A DNA stretch of 64,000 nt from Mortierella alpina (GCA_029449245.1 JANATF010000014.1:17501-81500); one strand, 5' to 3'; shown: positions 52,499 through 63,871, counted from the first letter of the stretch. The notes: generated by a model not told the origin, from the sequence alone. Translations and numbers: made by a program.

Positions 52499-54021
52499 AC
52501 TGTCAATGTAGCGTACGCTACCCCTGTATCATTCTTTGACCATTTGACGGCCCTGTCACTGTCTGCCCGAACCCAGGATCCCCGCGACAACATTTGTAGG
52601 TACTTGGTTATTTATTTCAACTACTCAATGACAACGCAGTTCAAAATAATTCTTAATCATCCTGGAGATTATGCATCTAGTTCCTCGGCGTGTTGCATCC
52701 ACTTGTTGATTTTAGCCATCCTGTCGTTGAAATCCCGAAGATGTCTGCGTGATACCTTTGCTATTTTCTCAAGATCTTTAAGCATGCTATGTAATGCCTG
52801 TTCTCTTGCCGGTCCAAAAAGCTCGATAGAGTTTTGAAGCAAGTCCAAGGTCGCACGTCGTTTGTCGCTGTTCAGCTTGCGAATGGCATCTTGAGCTTGG
52901 TAAATCAGATGAATACGCTCCGATGACTCGCGCCTGTCTTGATCGGGAAAGCAGGTGTTCTTCGTAGAAGATGAGGTACAGTCTTGTTCTGGGGGGCTGC
53001 CACTGTCTCCATCCATGAAGGAAATGATGCGCTTGAGTTTTCGAGCCGCAGCATGGTTGGAGGATTCGGGAGTGCCTTGCTCGCCGTGATCACTAGCCTC
53101 GTCAGCGGCGGTAGAGTTCACTGAGTGATCGTGGCGGTCCGTTTGAGGAGGGAAGCAAACCCTCTTGGTAGAAGACGCTGGACGAGATGAGCATGGAATG
53201 ATGTCTTGTTCTGGTGTGCCGCCAGTGTTTTCTTCCATGAAGGAAGAGGTACGTTTGAGTTTGAGTGTTCGAACCATAGTGGGATCGGAGGGATCGGGGG
53301 TGACTTGCTCACTGTGATGACTAGCCTCACCAGCTGTGGTAGAGTTCACTGAGTGGTCGTGCTTGCTTGTCTCGTTTGAAATGATGGCGGCAACACATGG
53401 TGCTGGGTCTTGCGCACAGAAATTGACATCATGCGGTGGTTTGTCCTCAGGCGCGGCCGTTCCTGATTTCGAAACCGTGGATAGATCTGGGGAAGGCTGT
53501 TGCTTGACTTGATCAGAGGTGGAGGGCTTGACTGGAGGAACGTAGTCTAGTTGGAGTGTTTCGATGTCCCAGGCGGATAATAGTGCAAGTGAATTCGGGG
53601 TGGTGGCTTGATTTCGAGCATGATCTTGGTCTTGCTGGCATTCTGGAGCGCCACTGTTCTCGATGACGATGTGAATGTAGCCCTCAGATGGAGGTTTCGG
53701 AAATACAGCAGAAAGACGATCCGTTGACATTAGGAGCTTCTTATCCATGGCACTGACATCAGAAAGCAGGACCACTTTGTCGTGATGAGACGCTTCATCG
53801 ATGAGGACCCTCCAAAGCCTGAGGCTGATTGCCTCGATGTTCTTGAAGAGCTGAAACTGCTTAGTTTTGATGCTGGACTTGAGATCATCAACGGTAAACC
53901 CGTTAGAGATCTTGATGCAAAAGGAGCTTGACGACGGCTGGCCATCGATGATGCAGAATACAGTGATCAGTTGTGACGAGCGCCTGGTTACCTTGCGAGG
54001 AGAGTTTGGGAACTTGAGCAT
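52499..54021 (-). CDS. CRN-header protein, copy 2 (intact, 450 aa)
   Basis: The coding part is 52669-54021; 52499-52668 is duplicated 3' flank. The N-terminal ~110 residues resemble the ubiquitin-like CRN header: ITVFCIIDGQP, then TVDDLKSSIK and LRLWRVLI, then HIVIEN. The middle is a Ser/Thr/Pro-rich low-complexity region with three internal repeats (RTLKLKRTSSFMEENTG, RKLKRIISFMDGDSG, each with TKRVCFP-like ends). The C-terminus is helical (AIRKLNSDKRRATLDLLQNSIEL). No nuclease domain is seen. CRN proteins are delivered to host or rival nuclei in oomycetes and fungi; that role is inferred. TATATAA at 54171-54178 precedes it. Confidence 0.85.
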
Positions 54022-54170
54022 TTTGAGTTAGAAGTGAAAGAAATATGGGAAAGAACTATGGGAAAGAAATAAGGTGTGACGCGAACGCAGAAAAGCGATC
54101 TTTATAGAACTTTTATTTGAATGTAATCAGTTTCGTTCAAATGATTAACGGTTGATTGAATCAATGAACT

Positions 54171-54178
54171 TTATATAA
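54171..54178 (-). promoter_or_regulatory. TATA box candidate for CRN-header copy 2
   Basis: TTATATAA about 150 bases upstream of the start at 54021 on the minus strand. The motif is nearly symmetrical, so orientation is inferred from position. Confidence 0.5.
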
Positions 54179-54215
54179 GCGCTCGGGCAACATGTTTGTA
54201 TGACTTGAACTACTA

Positions 54216-54512
54216 TTACAAAAATGGTTTAACCCAGTCAGGGACATCAGCCCTCACGTAGCCATTCCTTGAACCTTTGGAGATAAAGCCTTCAAGTCCT
54301 CGTATTGAGGTGAGTTTTTCCCTCCGGTGTTGTGCATTGAATGGGATCCACCAGAGCTCTAAAGCCTCAGGGCCAATATCATTGAACTGTTCCCTTGCTG
54401 CGTGCCAGACGAGGTCCTTCAAACAAGCAACAGTGTACCAAGATCTTGGTTCTACAGGGAAATGTTCCAGATCTGGTCTCCCTTCAACGATGCACATGAA
54501 TCTCAAAAGCAT
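54216..54512 (-). CDS. Header-only CRN-like protein (98 aa)
   Basis: The protein consists almost entirely of a CRN-type ubiquitin-like header: LLRFMCIVEGRP (compare LFCLVDGEA), VACLKDLVW (compare VDDLKELI) and EALELWWIPF (compare KLTLWRI). It ends RADVPDWVKPFL without any effector domain. It may be a truncated gene, a standalone header, or the first exon of a gene whose other exons are lost. The next gene on this strand is CRN-header copy 2. Confidence 0.65.
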   Translation of the reverse strand: MLLRFMCIVEGRPDLEHFPVEPRSWYTVACLKDLVWHAAREQFNDIGPEALELWWIPFNAQHRREKLTSIRGLEGFISKGSRNGYVRADVPDWVKPFL

Positions 54513-54949
54513 GGCGATGATTGATAGTATGAAAAAAGGGGCTAGGAAGTAGTCTTGTAAGCATAACGACTGCGTAACATCTTTTATACTTCACTGCAAG
54601 GAGGCTCTGAATGCGATATCAAGAATCGTCCTCCACCCAATACAGACTACGTACATCGACTGTAGCACTGTGGTATTTGCGGGTCAGCATCATGGTCTGC
54701 GATCAGCTCGCACCCAATCCGGCAACAATTGGCTATGTATGGTGTATCGTGTCACGGAGCAGGATGGGCCTCCCTTCCTCGCCTCATCCATGCTGCATCA
54801 ATGCAAGCGCCAACTCTCTTCTTTGTTTACCTCACTCTCTGCGCGCAGGTTTGTGCCCTTCCATTTATTCTTTCTCTATTCAATAACACGAGCCTTCACT
54901 TTTCTCTATTCAATAACACTAACTTTCATCTGCCAACTGATTCCCAGTA
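54513..54949. promoter_or_regulatory. Divergent upstream region
   Basis: About 440 bases between divergent genes, with a 27-base direct repeat of the type TTTCTCTATTCAATAACAC near 54870-54920. TTCCCAG just before the ATG at 54950 could be a 3' splice site of a 5'-UTR intron. Confidence 0.45.
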
Positions 54950-55576
54950 ATGGACGAATTCAACAGCGACGAAGATTCTGGGCAAATGGTCCGCAAGAGT
55001 CTACCTAATGCTACCGGGGACAAGGCTGCCACAAGTTGCACATTCAAAAATTGCGTCAAAGGTCTGCTGGAGCCTGGCAAGAGCCTGACCAAGTCACAAA
55101 AGCAGCATGTTCAAGGATACCATACATCCACGATACACACCGTGACGCTTCGGGGAGTGGAGCTCAACTTCAAGAGGAATGACGAGAAGGACATGTATTA
55201 TGTTTGCCCCTGTCATTCGCAACATGTTTGCTTTTCCAGCCTAAAAACCCACATCTTAGGATCGGAACACACCACAATGAACCGGAAACCCTGTACAAAG
55301 ATTGCCGAGGAGATACAACAAGTGTTGGAAACTGGGGAACCACGTACGAAGGACAATCCGGAGTTTGAGGCCACAAGAACCACGACCGAAAACGATCCAG
55401 CTGTGCTGGCTACGGCGGACGAGTCAACCATTGATCAAGACTTGAACGAGCTCGACATTTTCGAGAAACATGAACGAGTACTCAAAAGGGCCATTGACGA
55501 GCTGAATGAAGCGAGGGACGATAATGAGCGGTTAAAGCAGCAGTATCTTAGTCTTAGAAAGTCATTAAAAAGTTAG
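54950..55576 (+). CDS. Zinc-finger-like protein with C-terminal coiled coil (208 aa)
   Basis: Two Cys/His clusters: CTFKNC followed by QKQHVQGYH (~30-58), and CPCHSQHVCFSSLKTHILGSEH (~86-107), the second close to a C2H2 finger. The last ~45 residues form a coiled coil (ERVLKRAIDELNEARDDNER). It is acidic at the N-terminus (DEFNSDEDSG). Probably a nuclear DNA- or protein-binding factor, perhaps related to transposon-derived finger proteins; the family is not recognised. Confidence 0.72.
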   Translation: MDEFNSDEDSGQMVRKSLPNATGDKAATSCTFKNCVKGLLEPGKSLTKSQKQHVQGYHTSTIHTVTLRGVELNFKRNDEKDMYYVCPCHSQHVCFSSLKTHILGSEHTTMNRKPCTKIAEEIQQVLETGEPRTKDNPEFEATRTTTENDPAVLATADESTIDQDLNELDIFEKHERVLKRAIDELNEARDDNERLKQQYLSLRKSLKS

Positions 55577-55651
55577 ATGGCATCTCATTCTATTTATTTG
55601 TCACATGAACATCATATGAATGGATGAATTGATGATGTATGGGTTGACGAC

Positions 55652-55797
55652 GGATGGATGGATGGATGGATGGATGGATGGATGGATGGATGGATGGATG
55701 GATGGATGGATGGATGGATGGATGGATGGATGGATGGATGGATGGATGGATGGATGGATGGATGGATGGATGGATGGATGGATGGGTGGGTGGATGG
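55652..55797 (+). repeat. (GGAT)n tetranucleotide microsatellite, ~35 units
   Basis: Near-perfect GGAT/ATGG repeat for about 133 bases, degenerate at its 3' end (GATGGGTGGGTGGATGGATAGATG). It creates long MDGW/IHPS open frames in several frames, which are not genes. Confidence 0.98.
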
Positions 55798-56057
55798 ATA
55801 GATGTACGATATAATTTCCTAAACAATCCTCCGCGTCATAGCCCTCTGTGTGCATGCATGAATAGCCTTGGATATCTTTCTGCGAACTCTGCTACTACTC
55901 CTCCCGCCATGCATACCAGTTCTTTATCCCCGTCTCTGCATGCATGAAGGGTTTGGTCTAGAGCGAGTGTTCTTTGCCACCATTTTTCAGGTATGCTCTT
56001 AACTCAGCCCTTCGTCTGCCATGAATAATATATAAGTACTTTGTTCCTCCCGCTGAA

Positions 56058-57079
56058 ATGGATACATCAGACATCCCACAAACACACTGCGATATGAATA
56101 CTCTACCTTTGAATTCCGCAACGCATGCGGCCTACAACGGACCCACAGGAAAGCGCACTTCAGAAACCGATTTTGAAAAAGGCGGGACTGCTGCCCAAGA
56201 AGCAGAAGAAGGGTATGGTTCTTTGCTTCTTTGCGACATGTTTTATCGACGATGAATCTATCTTTGAGTGAAGAGTGAATTAACATTTTTTGGTTGGCAA
56301 CTTTGCATAGTAGAATCTACGTAGAGGTGCCCGTTGGCATCAACGAGAGGCGCAAGAAACGACGCCTCACAAAGCGCAAGTTTTCGATACCATTAAACGC
56401 AAGTCCACCAGTTGACGACCCAACAGCTGCTGATGTGATGTCCGTTACTGGGGAAATTTCGCCTGTGCCTGAATCACCTCGGGCCAGCGTATCACAAACA
56501 CACCACCTGCCTTTGCTTGAGGGTGGTCGTACTCTCGAAGAAAATCTCTTGGAGGTGGAAATTGTATCCGTGGACGATTCAGACGACACTATTCTAAACT
56601 ACCCCTCGGATTTCCCTCTTACCACTGACGACTCATCAACGGAACATCCTTTATGTGACGATTTGATTGCAAAGCTTGACGACCATAGACAACGGGTGGA
56701 GAATGCCGTCATCCTTCACGGCGAGTCTTGGGTCAGTCGTTATCGCGTGCGTACGCGAGAAATGTTTGGCAGGTCAATCGCCAACAATATACTACGAGCA
56801 AGTGACTGTTTAGAAGACGAGGTCGAAGCAAGGGTGTTCGAGATCTTCAAGACGCGGTGGACGAATGCTGAGGACCGCAGAAAAGACGCCCAAGCAGCGC
56901 AAGATATGGCTACCATGCGCAAGCGTGACCTCAATGGTGCAAGAAAACAGCTCATGGCGGCTCAGAGTGCGGTGGGAAAAGCCACGGCCGCAGTGGTAGA
57001 GGCCAATAATTTGTTTGCGGCAGCCGAGGACAACTTCAGAGAAGCAAAGCGAATCCTCTTCCGTTCTTTGTCCGAATAA
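56058..57079 (+). CDS. Unrecognised coiled-coil protein (307 aa)
   Basis: Two exons, 56058-56212 and 56311-57079, joined at AAGG|GTATGG...TTGCATAG|T in phase. Residues ~50-75 are strongly basic (NERRKKRRLTKRKF), a likely nuclear localisation signal. The middle is acidic and Ser-rich (VSVDDSDDTILNYP). The C-terminal ~120 residues form a long Ala-rich coiled coil (RKQLMAAQSAVGKATAAVVE). No catalytic motif is seen and the function is unknown. It lies between the zinc-finger-like gene and the CRN cluster. Confidence 0.7.
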
Positions 57080-57365
57080 AGGAATCAGTGTCGTCTTACC
57101 TCAATGCAAAGAACTTCTGCAAATATTAGTTATTGTTTAAAGAGCCTACTAGACAAAGACGACCCATCTCCCATGTAAGAGAGCAAGTCGAGCATAGGCC
57201 GGTTCTTGAAGGTGTCGTCATATGCTTTCAGAGGGACGAGGATAGTAACATGTTAAGTGTCGCCTTTATTGACGTCCTCGTCTTCAGTATCTGGTCCAAA
57301 GTGAGCTATTAAATCATGCATGTATATCCGATACTAGCACTGTACAATGACACAACAATTTTCAT
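57080..57365. other. Intergenic between convergent genes
   Basis: About 285 bases; nothing beyond likely 3' untranslated regions. Confidence 0.5.
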
Positions 57366-58970
57366 TTACAAGTTTATTCTCTTGTTACTTGGCGAAGAAC
57401 TCGCTTTCCTGGAATAGGCGTCGCGAGCTGGTATCTCATCTCGCATCCGTGACCAAAGCCAAACAATCTTTCCAAGAACCGCTTTTGCGTCCCCCTGCCA
57501 TTTACCGCGAAAATTTAGAACCTCATCGAGTTTGCTCATCCTGTACGAAACGGTCTCATCCTCATGAAGGGTGCATTCAATGAACGCCCACTCGGCAGAG
57601 TCCGTAACAATCCCGTATGCCCTCTGCTTCCTTGGAGGCTCTTCTTCTCCGTCGACATCATATGTCTCGCGCTTGCGCTTCTTTGCCGTCAAGGCCGACT
57701 CCAGTTGCACAATGTTCTGCGCCACTCCCTGTCGAAAATCATCCTTCTTCACCTCTGTCACGCCAAGAGTGTACGTATGTGTCTTCCGCGAATGCACCGA
57801 AAAATCCACTGGACCATTTCCTCGTCGACCACTGAGATTCCGTTGCGACTCAAGATACAGATCTTCCTCGAAGAGCCTTGTCGCTGCGACCAGAAACGAG
57901 GCTACCACCATTGATTTTGTCGCCTCATTCGCTCCAAACAAGTTCAGCACACGCGTCCTTGATTCAACCTCGTTGATGAGTTGATTAGATATGCTTCCCT
58001 CAAACTCCGAATCCAGGGCCGCAGCTTGAATGTCTGTGAATGGCGAAAGATCCCCCAGACCGGGATCGGTTGATCCAGGGGCGAGGTTATACTCGTCGCA
58101 CACATCCTTGAACGTCCACGCAGAGAAATTCTTAGAAGGTGTCTCCAAAGAGATGGTAAGCCTCGCTTTGGAAGTTGTCTTGACAACCCTGAGTATTTTG
58201 CGGAGATCCTCGTTATCGCGGATGAGTTCTGGCTTGGGTTGCCCGTTGTACACGAATATTTCCAGGTAATCGTCGTGGGCATACTGCGGGTACAAGTCGA
58301 AAATGTTCTTCTTCAGGTCGTCCAGAGTCGCCGTATCCACGATGCCACACCAGGAGAACGCGACTTTTTTCTCAGGCTTGACGACGATTCCGATGCCTGT
58401 TGCATTAGAATAAAGAAGTAAGTAATTGGGATTTGAATCACACAGTCGCGGTACCCTATGATGTGTTCACTTACTGAAGGATGAATCAAAGACATCAGAG
58501 AGTTGTTTGCGCAAAGCGGCAATCTCTGGGTCTAAACCTACACCACGTAACAGAATCGACAAAAACGAAAGGGATTAGTACATACTTTCCCAGCTGATTC
58601 ATGAGATGCAGCAACCGAGCATATGATTACCTGACGGAGGGGGTGATGGGCGCTGGACAATGATGTGGATTGTGTCTTCAAGCGGAGGCCCGACAAACAA
58701 CCTGGAAAGACGATTCGTGGGCGGAAGTTTCTTCTTGTCAGAGAGGGCATCAAGGATGATGGACGTCTCCTCTTCGTCGTCTGGTATTGAAAGGGATACC
58801 TTCCAGAGTGTGAGGTTGTTGGCAGTGATATCGTCAAAGGCGGGTGCCTGCTTGATCTTGATGAGTTCCTTGAGGTCGCCGACAGTATCATCAGGGCAAA
58901 CTTTGACAGGGAATGCGTGGGAAGTGGCTTCCCCATCCACTAGACAAAAGAGTGTTATCTTGTTCGTCAT
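57366..58970 (-). CDS. Crinkler (CRN) effector with restriction-endonuclease-like C-terminus (477 aa)
   Basis: Three exons on the minus strand: 58631-58970, 58475-58537, 57366-58396; GT-AG, phases join. Header: MTNKITLFCLVDGEA, VGDLKELIK, LTLWKVSL, IHIIVQRP, followed by the linker ALRKQLSDVF. The second block (VVKPEKKVAFSWCGIVD, LYPQYAHDDYLEIFVYNGQP) is shared with a relic at 37928. The C-terminal domain has GPVDFSV and LGVTEVKKDDF about 15 residues later, then GVAQNIVQL. This is the D...ExK arrangement of PD-(D/E)xK nucleases found in many CRN effectors. A basic KKRKRE stretch may be a nuclear signal. CRNs of this class are thought to act on nucleic acid in target cells; delivery and target here are inferred. 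No lesions are seen. Confidence 0.9.
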
Positions 58971-59203
58971 GTTGGATAGATCGTGAGTGCGATGGTGGTG
59001 GTATTGTATGGATGCGGTGCTAGTGGCGTGATATTGTATGCTAAGAGAGCGGTGTGCTTGGGGAAGGGGGAACTCGGCGGTGGTGTATTGAATAGTGATG
59101 ATGCAGCATGGACACATGGGATGAATCGAGGAATCTCAGTCTGACGTCACTGTATTCAAATCCGAAGCACTGCAACTTTAATCAAAACTCAACTACATGT
59201 CTA
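58971..59203. promoter_or_regulatory. Spacer between two CRN genes
   Basis: 233 bases between the stop of the upstream CRN gene and the start of the downstream one, both on the minus strand. TGATATTGTATG-type AT steps are present but there is no clear TATA box. Confidence 0.4.
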
Positions 59204-62200
59204 TCATGTCCTTGGTTTTTTAGAACGGTCTTCATCTTCATCATCATCGTCGCTGTCGAGATCATCGGCGGCTCGTTTTCCTGCGCTCTTGAGCCTGTCA
59301 ATAAACATGACATGTTCCTTAGGAAATATATGACCAAAGTTGACATCACTGACTCGTATCACGACCTGCTGCACGCCACTGGCGTCCTTCTCAGGAACTT
59401 CAACGACTGGTGGCAACTTGGGACCGCATACCATGGGGTATGCAACCACCATGCTGATGTAGATGTTGTCAGGGCAGTAGTTTAAGAAATCATCGGCGTG
59501 GTCTTGGATGCAGGGCGCCGAAACCGTGGCCAGTGCCTTCTTCCACAGACTATTGTAGAGCTTGGCTGAACTGTGCCGCAGTTTCATCTATGAAATAATA
59601 GTGTTAAGAGTCGTATATTTGAGTAGAGAGCGCATTAAAAGGTCGCTCATGTACTAAGAATTTGTGCCTTTAGCCGTAAATACCTGCACAAACACTGGCA
59701 CCATCCTGCGACCGTCGATTCGGATGAAGAACACCAGATCTGGTCCCGACGGCTTGCTTTTCGGGAAGAAGAATGGAGGGACGGGCATCTTATTGCGGAT
59801 TGACTGGTGGTTGACATGCGCGTCCATAAACTCTCCCATTGACATTGACTCGTGGGTCGTGCCTTTTAGGAGTGCAGGTTCTCTCCAGCCAACGATCTCC
59901 ACCTCGCCGACAAGATCCGGACACATCTCCGAGATCGGGGGCAGATGCGGCCAATCAGAGAGACGTCGCGACTTGAATGTCTCGCTGAAAACGGACATCA
60001 TGTACTGCTCGAAGAGATTTCCCTGAGCGGCTGCCTGTGTCCGATCCATCAATTCCCGGAGAGCCACCTGAAATCCTGGGTCCGTCGCAGTGAAGAAATT
60101 TTCTATCGACTTGAATACAAAAGGCTCATCGACAACTGTGACAGCCTCTTTGTTGACGATTTTGATCCGACCAAAGGCGCGCTCTACCAAGGATGCATGG
60201 ACACTGTCGATCTCAAGCGTATTTTCGCCCCAAAAGCAGCGTCTGTAAAAGTAAAAGGCGAGAATGTCGAGGACAGTTTTCACAGACTTGTCACGGCGCA
60301 CGCCTTTGTGCTTTTGGTGAAGGCGATTGAGCTCATGGCATAGATTGCCTTTGATGGTCCTGTGCTCCCATGAAACGAGCCTGTCTTCCGTGTCTTCGAT
60401 GAGTGCCCTCCATGTACCATGCTCGCTCTGCTCCACGATTTTTTCCTAGAGATAATAGGAAAAAAGGATATAGGATAAGCATGGGTTCTAGTATGGATAC
60501 TTCTCGTCTTCATCATGATTGAATACGTACAATTGCCACTATGGCAGGTCTGTACCGGCCCACAAACTTGTCGAACAGCATGTCAAGTGCGTCCTGCGAG
60601 AGGCATTCGTTCAACGCCTGTTTCGACTGCTCATCCTGCAGGCACTCCTGCACTCGTAAGACGTATGTATAAATCGACTCCTTGGAGGTCCAACCTGGGA
60701 ACTCGAGGTCTGTCGTTGTTTTTGCGGTGGTGGTAGAAAAGTGATAAAAAGAGACAAGTCGTTAGTACCGGAAGATATGTGATTGAGAAGCACGACCTTT
60801 CCTTTCAGGCCTGTGTCAAAGTGATCCACTTACAGTCAAGGGTAGTGGAGCTGTCCTTCAGACCAGAACCCGAGCTCTGTATCCAGAAGAGGGTATTAAT
60901 CGACAGTCCTGTACCACACGTGATAAGCGTGAGCTGATGCTGGCCGATATCCCGGAAGGCGTGCAAAATGGGTGAGAGAAGGGGGCGTGGAGACTCGTCC
61001 GAAGAAGACATCGATTGGAAAGAGCCATTAAACTGGTCGCCAAGGAACTGCGCCTCATCGTTGATGACGAGGAGCCTGGTGTCATCTCTGATTTTGGGTA
61101 AACATCCACGTTCAACAAGGCGATCCTTTGCATCGTTGTACACATTGCGGACCAGCAGGGAGAGAGGGTTCAAGCCGTGGTGTTGAAGATAAAGTAGTCT
61201 GAGGAACAGCGCATTGAACAAGTCTTTGAAAAGAACATGCGGGCACACCTGCAGGAGAGCCCATCGTGCGCTGGTGAACGACTCGCTGCCATCGGCGACG
61301 CTCAAGCAGTACTTGAATACGAGGAGTCGAGACAGAAATAGCAAAAGAGTTATCTTTCGTGCATAGGCGTTGTTAGCCTCAAGATCCACGACGGTGCAGG
61401 AAGCCTGGAGATCCTTCAAGTGATCACGGACGGAACCATAAAGCGTCATCATGTCCCCACTCCCCCAATCATCATCGGCGGCATTGAAATAGAATCCCCA
61501 GTGTTGCGATAGAAGCTCGATAACAGCGCGCGTCTTTCCACAGCCTGTGTGTGCACAAATGAGCGCAGATTACAGTCAGTGCTATGCCTCAAAGCTGTTA
61601 GGTGATATCCACAGAGAACACACTGCGGTATATGCTTACCAGAGACACCGAAAACCCTTTCATGAACATGAGTGAAAAAGACAACAACGATGTCAGTACA
61701 ACGGACAATAAACATAAACGAAAAAAGGCTTTGTCATCCGCTTTAACCTTCTTACGGAATATGATATCTATTATTCCCCTGCACAAGTTCGAGAATAGAT
61801 CCAGCTGCAAGATTCCTTGATGCTGAGTCAGGTGCTGTGGGGTCGGGAAGATCCAAGAAGAGAAGACTGGGCCGTGACTCACTGGGTTTGCCATAGTTGC
61901 GTCGCCATGCTCTCGGCAGGCCCCGAATAGGTCCAGTAGTTACTGGGAGCGCGCCCTCGCCTCTCACAAATGCGTCGAGAAAGTTGGTAATAGGTCCAGG
62001 AGCAAAGAATTTGTCCGTGATCTTTTTGATGTCCACATGGAGATCGCCTAGTTGTATGAGAAAGGGAAGTGTGTGAGGCAGAGAAAGACACAATGAGACG
62101 CAAGCAATGAGATGCAGGCAAAGCATATGCTTACCTGAGAGGGGGGTACCAGGGCGCGACTCATCCGAGAGATGGCCAGGGAGTGGAGTCAAGGCTCGAG

Positions 62201-62643
62201 AAGGGACAGGTGCATGAACTATAACACGCAATTTGAGGTGAATTAAGGTTAGAACATAAAAACAAGCTCATGCAGGAGGTGTGAGTAAGAGCAAGCGCGT
62301 CAACATTACCTTGAGGAGGGCGCTGGACGATGATGTGGATGGTTTTCTTTGGCGGCTGTTGCTCAAACACCTCGGAGATGTCGTCGGTAGGGTCGAGCTC
62401 TGTTTGAGAATCAATGGCGTTCAGAAGAACGGGCTGGTGCTTGTTTGCTGCAATGACGGGATGGGCGATGCGCCAAAGGGTGAGCTTGTCTGCAGCAATG
62501 TCATCAAACTCGGGTGCCTTCTTGTTCTTGATGAGTTCCTTGAGGTCATCGACAGTGTCGCTCGAAGAAACTTTGACAGAGAACGCGTTGGAGGTTGCCT
62601 CTCCATCAACAAGACAGAACAGGGTCAGGAGATTGTTTGTCAT
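59204..62643 (-). CDS. Crinkler (CRN) effector with P-loop NTPase and nuclease-like C-terminus (920 aa)
   Basis: Eight exons on the minus strand: 62310-62643, 62135-62218, 61756-62047, 61640-61656, 60834-61544, 60531-60709, 59684-60445, 59204-59587. Every junction is GT-AG and in phase. Header: LLTLFCLVDGEA, VDDLKELIKN, LTLWRIAHP, IHIIVQRPPQ. The NTPase starts with Walker A VFGVSGCGKTRAV, assembled across a 17-base microexon, followed by HWGFYFNA; Walker B is RLLVINDEAQF, then LTLITCGTGLS. The C-terminal exons give GPDLVFFIRI followed by VPVFVQMKLR, the D...QxK pattern of the nuclease-like domain of NTPase-type CRNs. An acidic-basic tail (DDDDEDEDRSKKP) ends the protein. The role as a delivered, nucleus-acting effector is inferred from the family. 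No lesions are seen. Confidence 0.9.
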
Positions 62644-63260
62644 GGTGTTGCGAAGCATCAAAGGAAACGAATGGTGAGGTGGTGAGGGAAAGAACGTGGG
62701 ACTGTAAAGAGAGAGTGACGGATGTGTGAGATGAGTGAGACAAACGTGAAAGAAAAGGAGGATGTGATGGGTATAAAAGAAAGAGAGGAGAAAGGCGAAG
62801 CACGAAGTGAGAGGTCGTGGGAGTGGTGGCAAAGGCGAAGTAGGCGTGGGAATGGTGACAAAGAGGACAATGAAGAAAAGAGCGTGGGATCGGTGGCAAA
62901 TTAGTCTGTTATTTCCTATACGGCAGGGAAATAAATCAAGTGACGTCCATTTTGGTTTTTTCGCGTTTTGCCACCACTCCTATTTCTGATGAATTACTCT
63001 CGCGCCCTTTCATCTCTTCATCACTACCCAATACCCACCCCTCTTTTCGTCACCCACCACGCATCGTTGCTCTTTCATATCCTTTACACTCTCCATCGCT
63101 CTTTTCATCGTACCCTCTCTCTCTTCGTTCACCCTCATCCTCCCTTTCACAACTCTCACACACACGCACACACATTGAGGTAGTGTCTGGAAATACCCCC
63201 TTCCTTGACATTGAACACATGGTCCTACTTCCTTCAGTTGTTTCATCGTCAACAACAGGT
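62644..63260. promoter_or_regulatory. Upstream region of the NTPase-CRN gene
   Basis: About 617 bases: a purine-rich stretch on the + strand (62660-62900) then a pyrimidine-rich one (63000-63180). Many frames look open through simple composition, and none is supportable. Confidence 0.45.
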
Positions 63261-63466
63261 GGAGGGTTATATGCTGAGGGACATTGGGCGTTCGGGGTGA
63301 TCCCGTGCAAAGCGTCTCGCAGATCCAATGTCCTTCACTCCATGACTTGGATAGTGTATAGCCCGACATCACTGGTCTGCAGCGCCTTCGAACCTATGAA
63401 GGGTCTGCCTCCTTGCGCTCGAATTCGAATCGAGTAAAGCCTCTGGCCAGCAAGGTTGCCATCCAA
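63261..63466. repeat. 206-bp direct repeat, unit 1
   Basis: Begins GGAGGGTTATATGCTGAGGG and ends GGTTGCCATCCAA; unit 2 at 63494-63699 is over 95% identical by eye. The 27-base spacer reads TTTTTACCTGAGTCTTGT and further bases. Confidence 0.95.
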
Positions 63467-63493
63467 TTTTTACCTGAGTCTTGTTAAACCGAT

Positions 63494-63699
63494 GGAGGGC
63501 TATATGCTGAGGGACATTGGGCGTTCGGGGTGATCCCGTGCAAAGCGTCTCGCGGATCCAATGTCCTTCACTCCATGACGTGGATAGTCTATAGCCCGAT
63601 ATCAATGGTCTGCAGCGCCTTCGAACTTATGAAGGGCCTGCCTCCTTGCGCTCGAATTCGAATCGAGTAAAGCCTCTGGCCAGCAAGGTTGCCATTCAA
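63494..63699. repeat. 206-bp direct repeat, unit 2
   Basis: Near copy of 63261-63466. Neither unit has a convincing reading frame. The words GAATTCGAATCGAG and TATGCTGAGGGACATTGG are shared; the origin is unknown. Confidence 0.95.
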
Positions 63700-63871
63700 G
63701 ATTGAGGTTCTCTTATTCCATTCATTGCTTTGGCTCCTGTGTCCTTACGCATCCGAACTGACTGGAGTTTTTCATCCTTGTTCCTTTCCTCGTTTGCGCC
63801 ATTACGAGTTGCACTGTTTAGGACCTTGGCTCCGAAAGAGTGATTTGTTTCGACCTGGTCTCTCTATTACA

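Noticed and set aside
55590-55855. IHPS/MDGW repeat proteins from the GGAT microsatellite
   Set aside because: Pure tetranucleotide repeat translates openly in most frames; no evidence of a gene.
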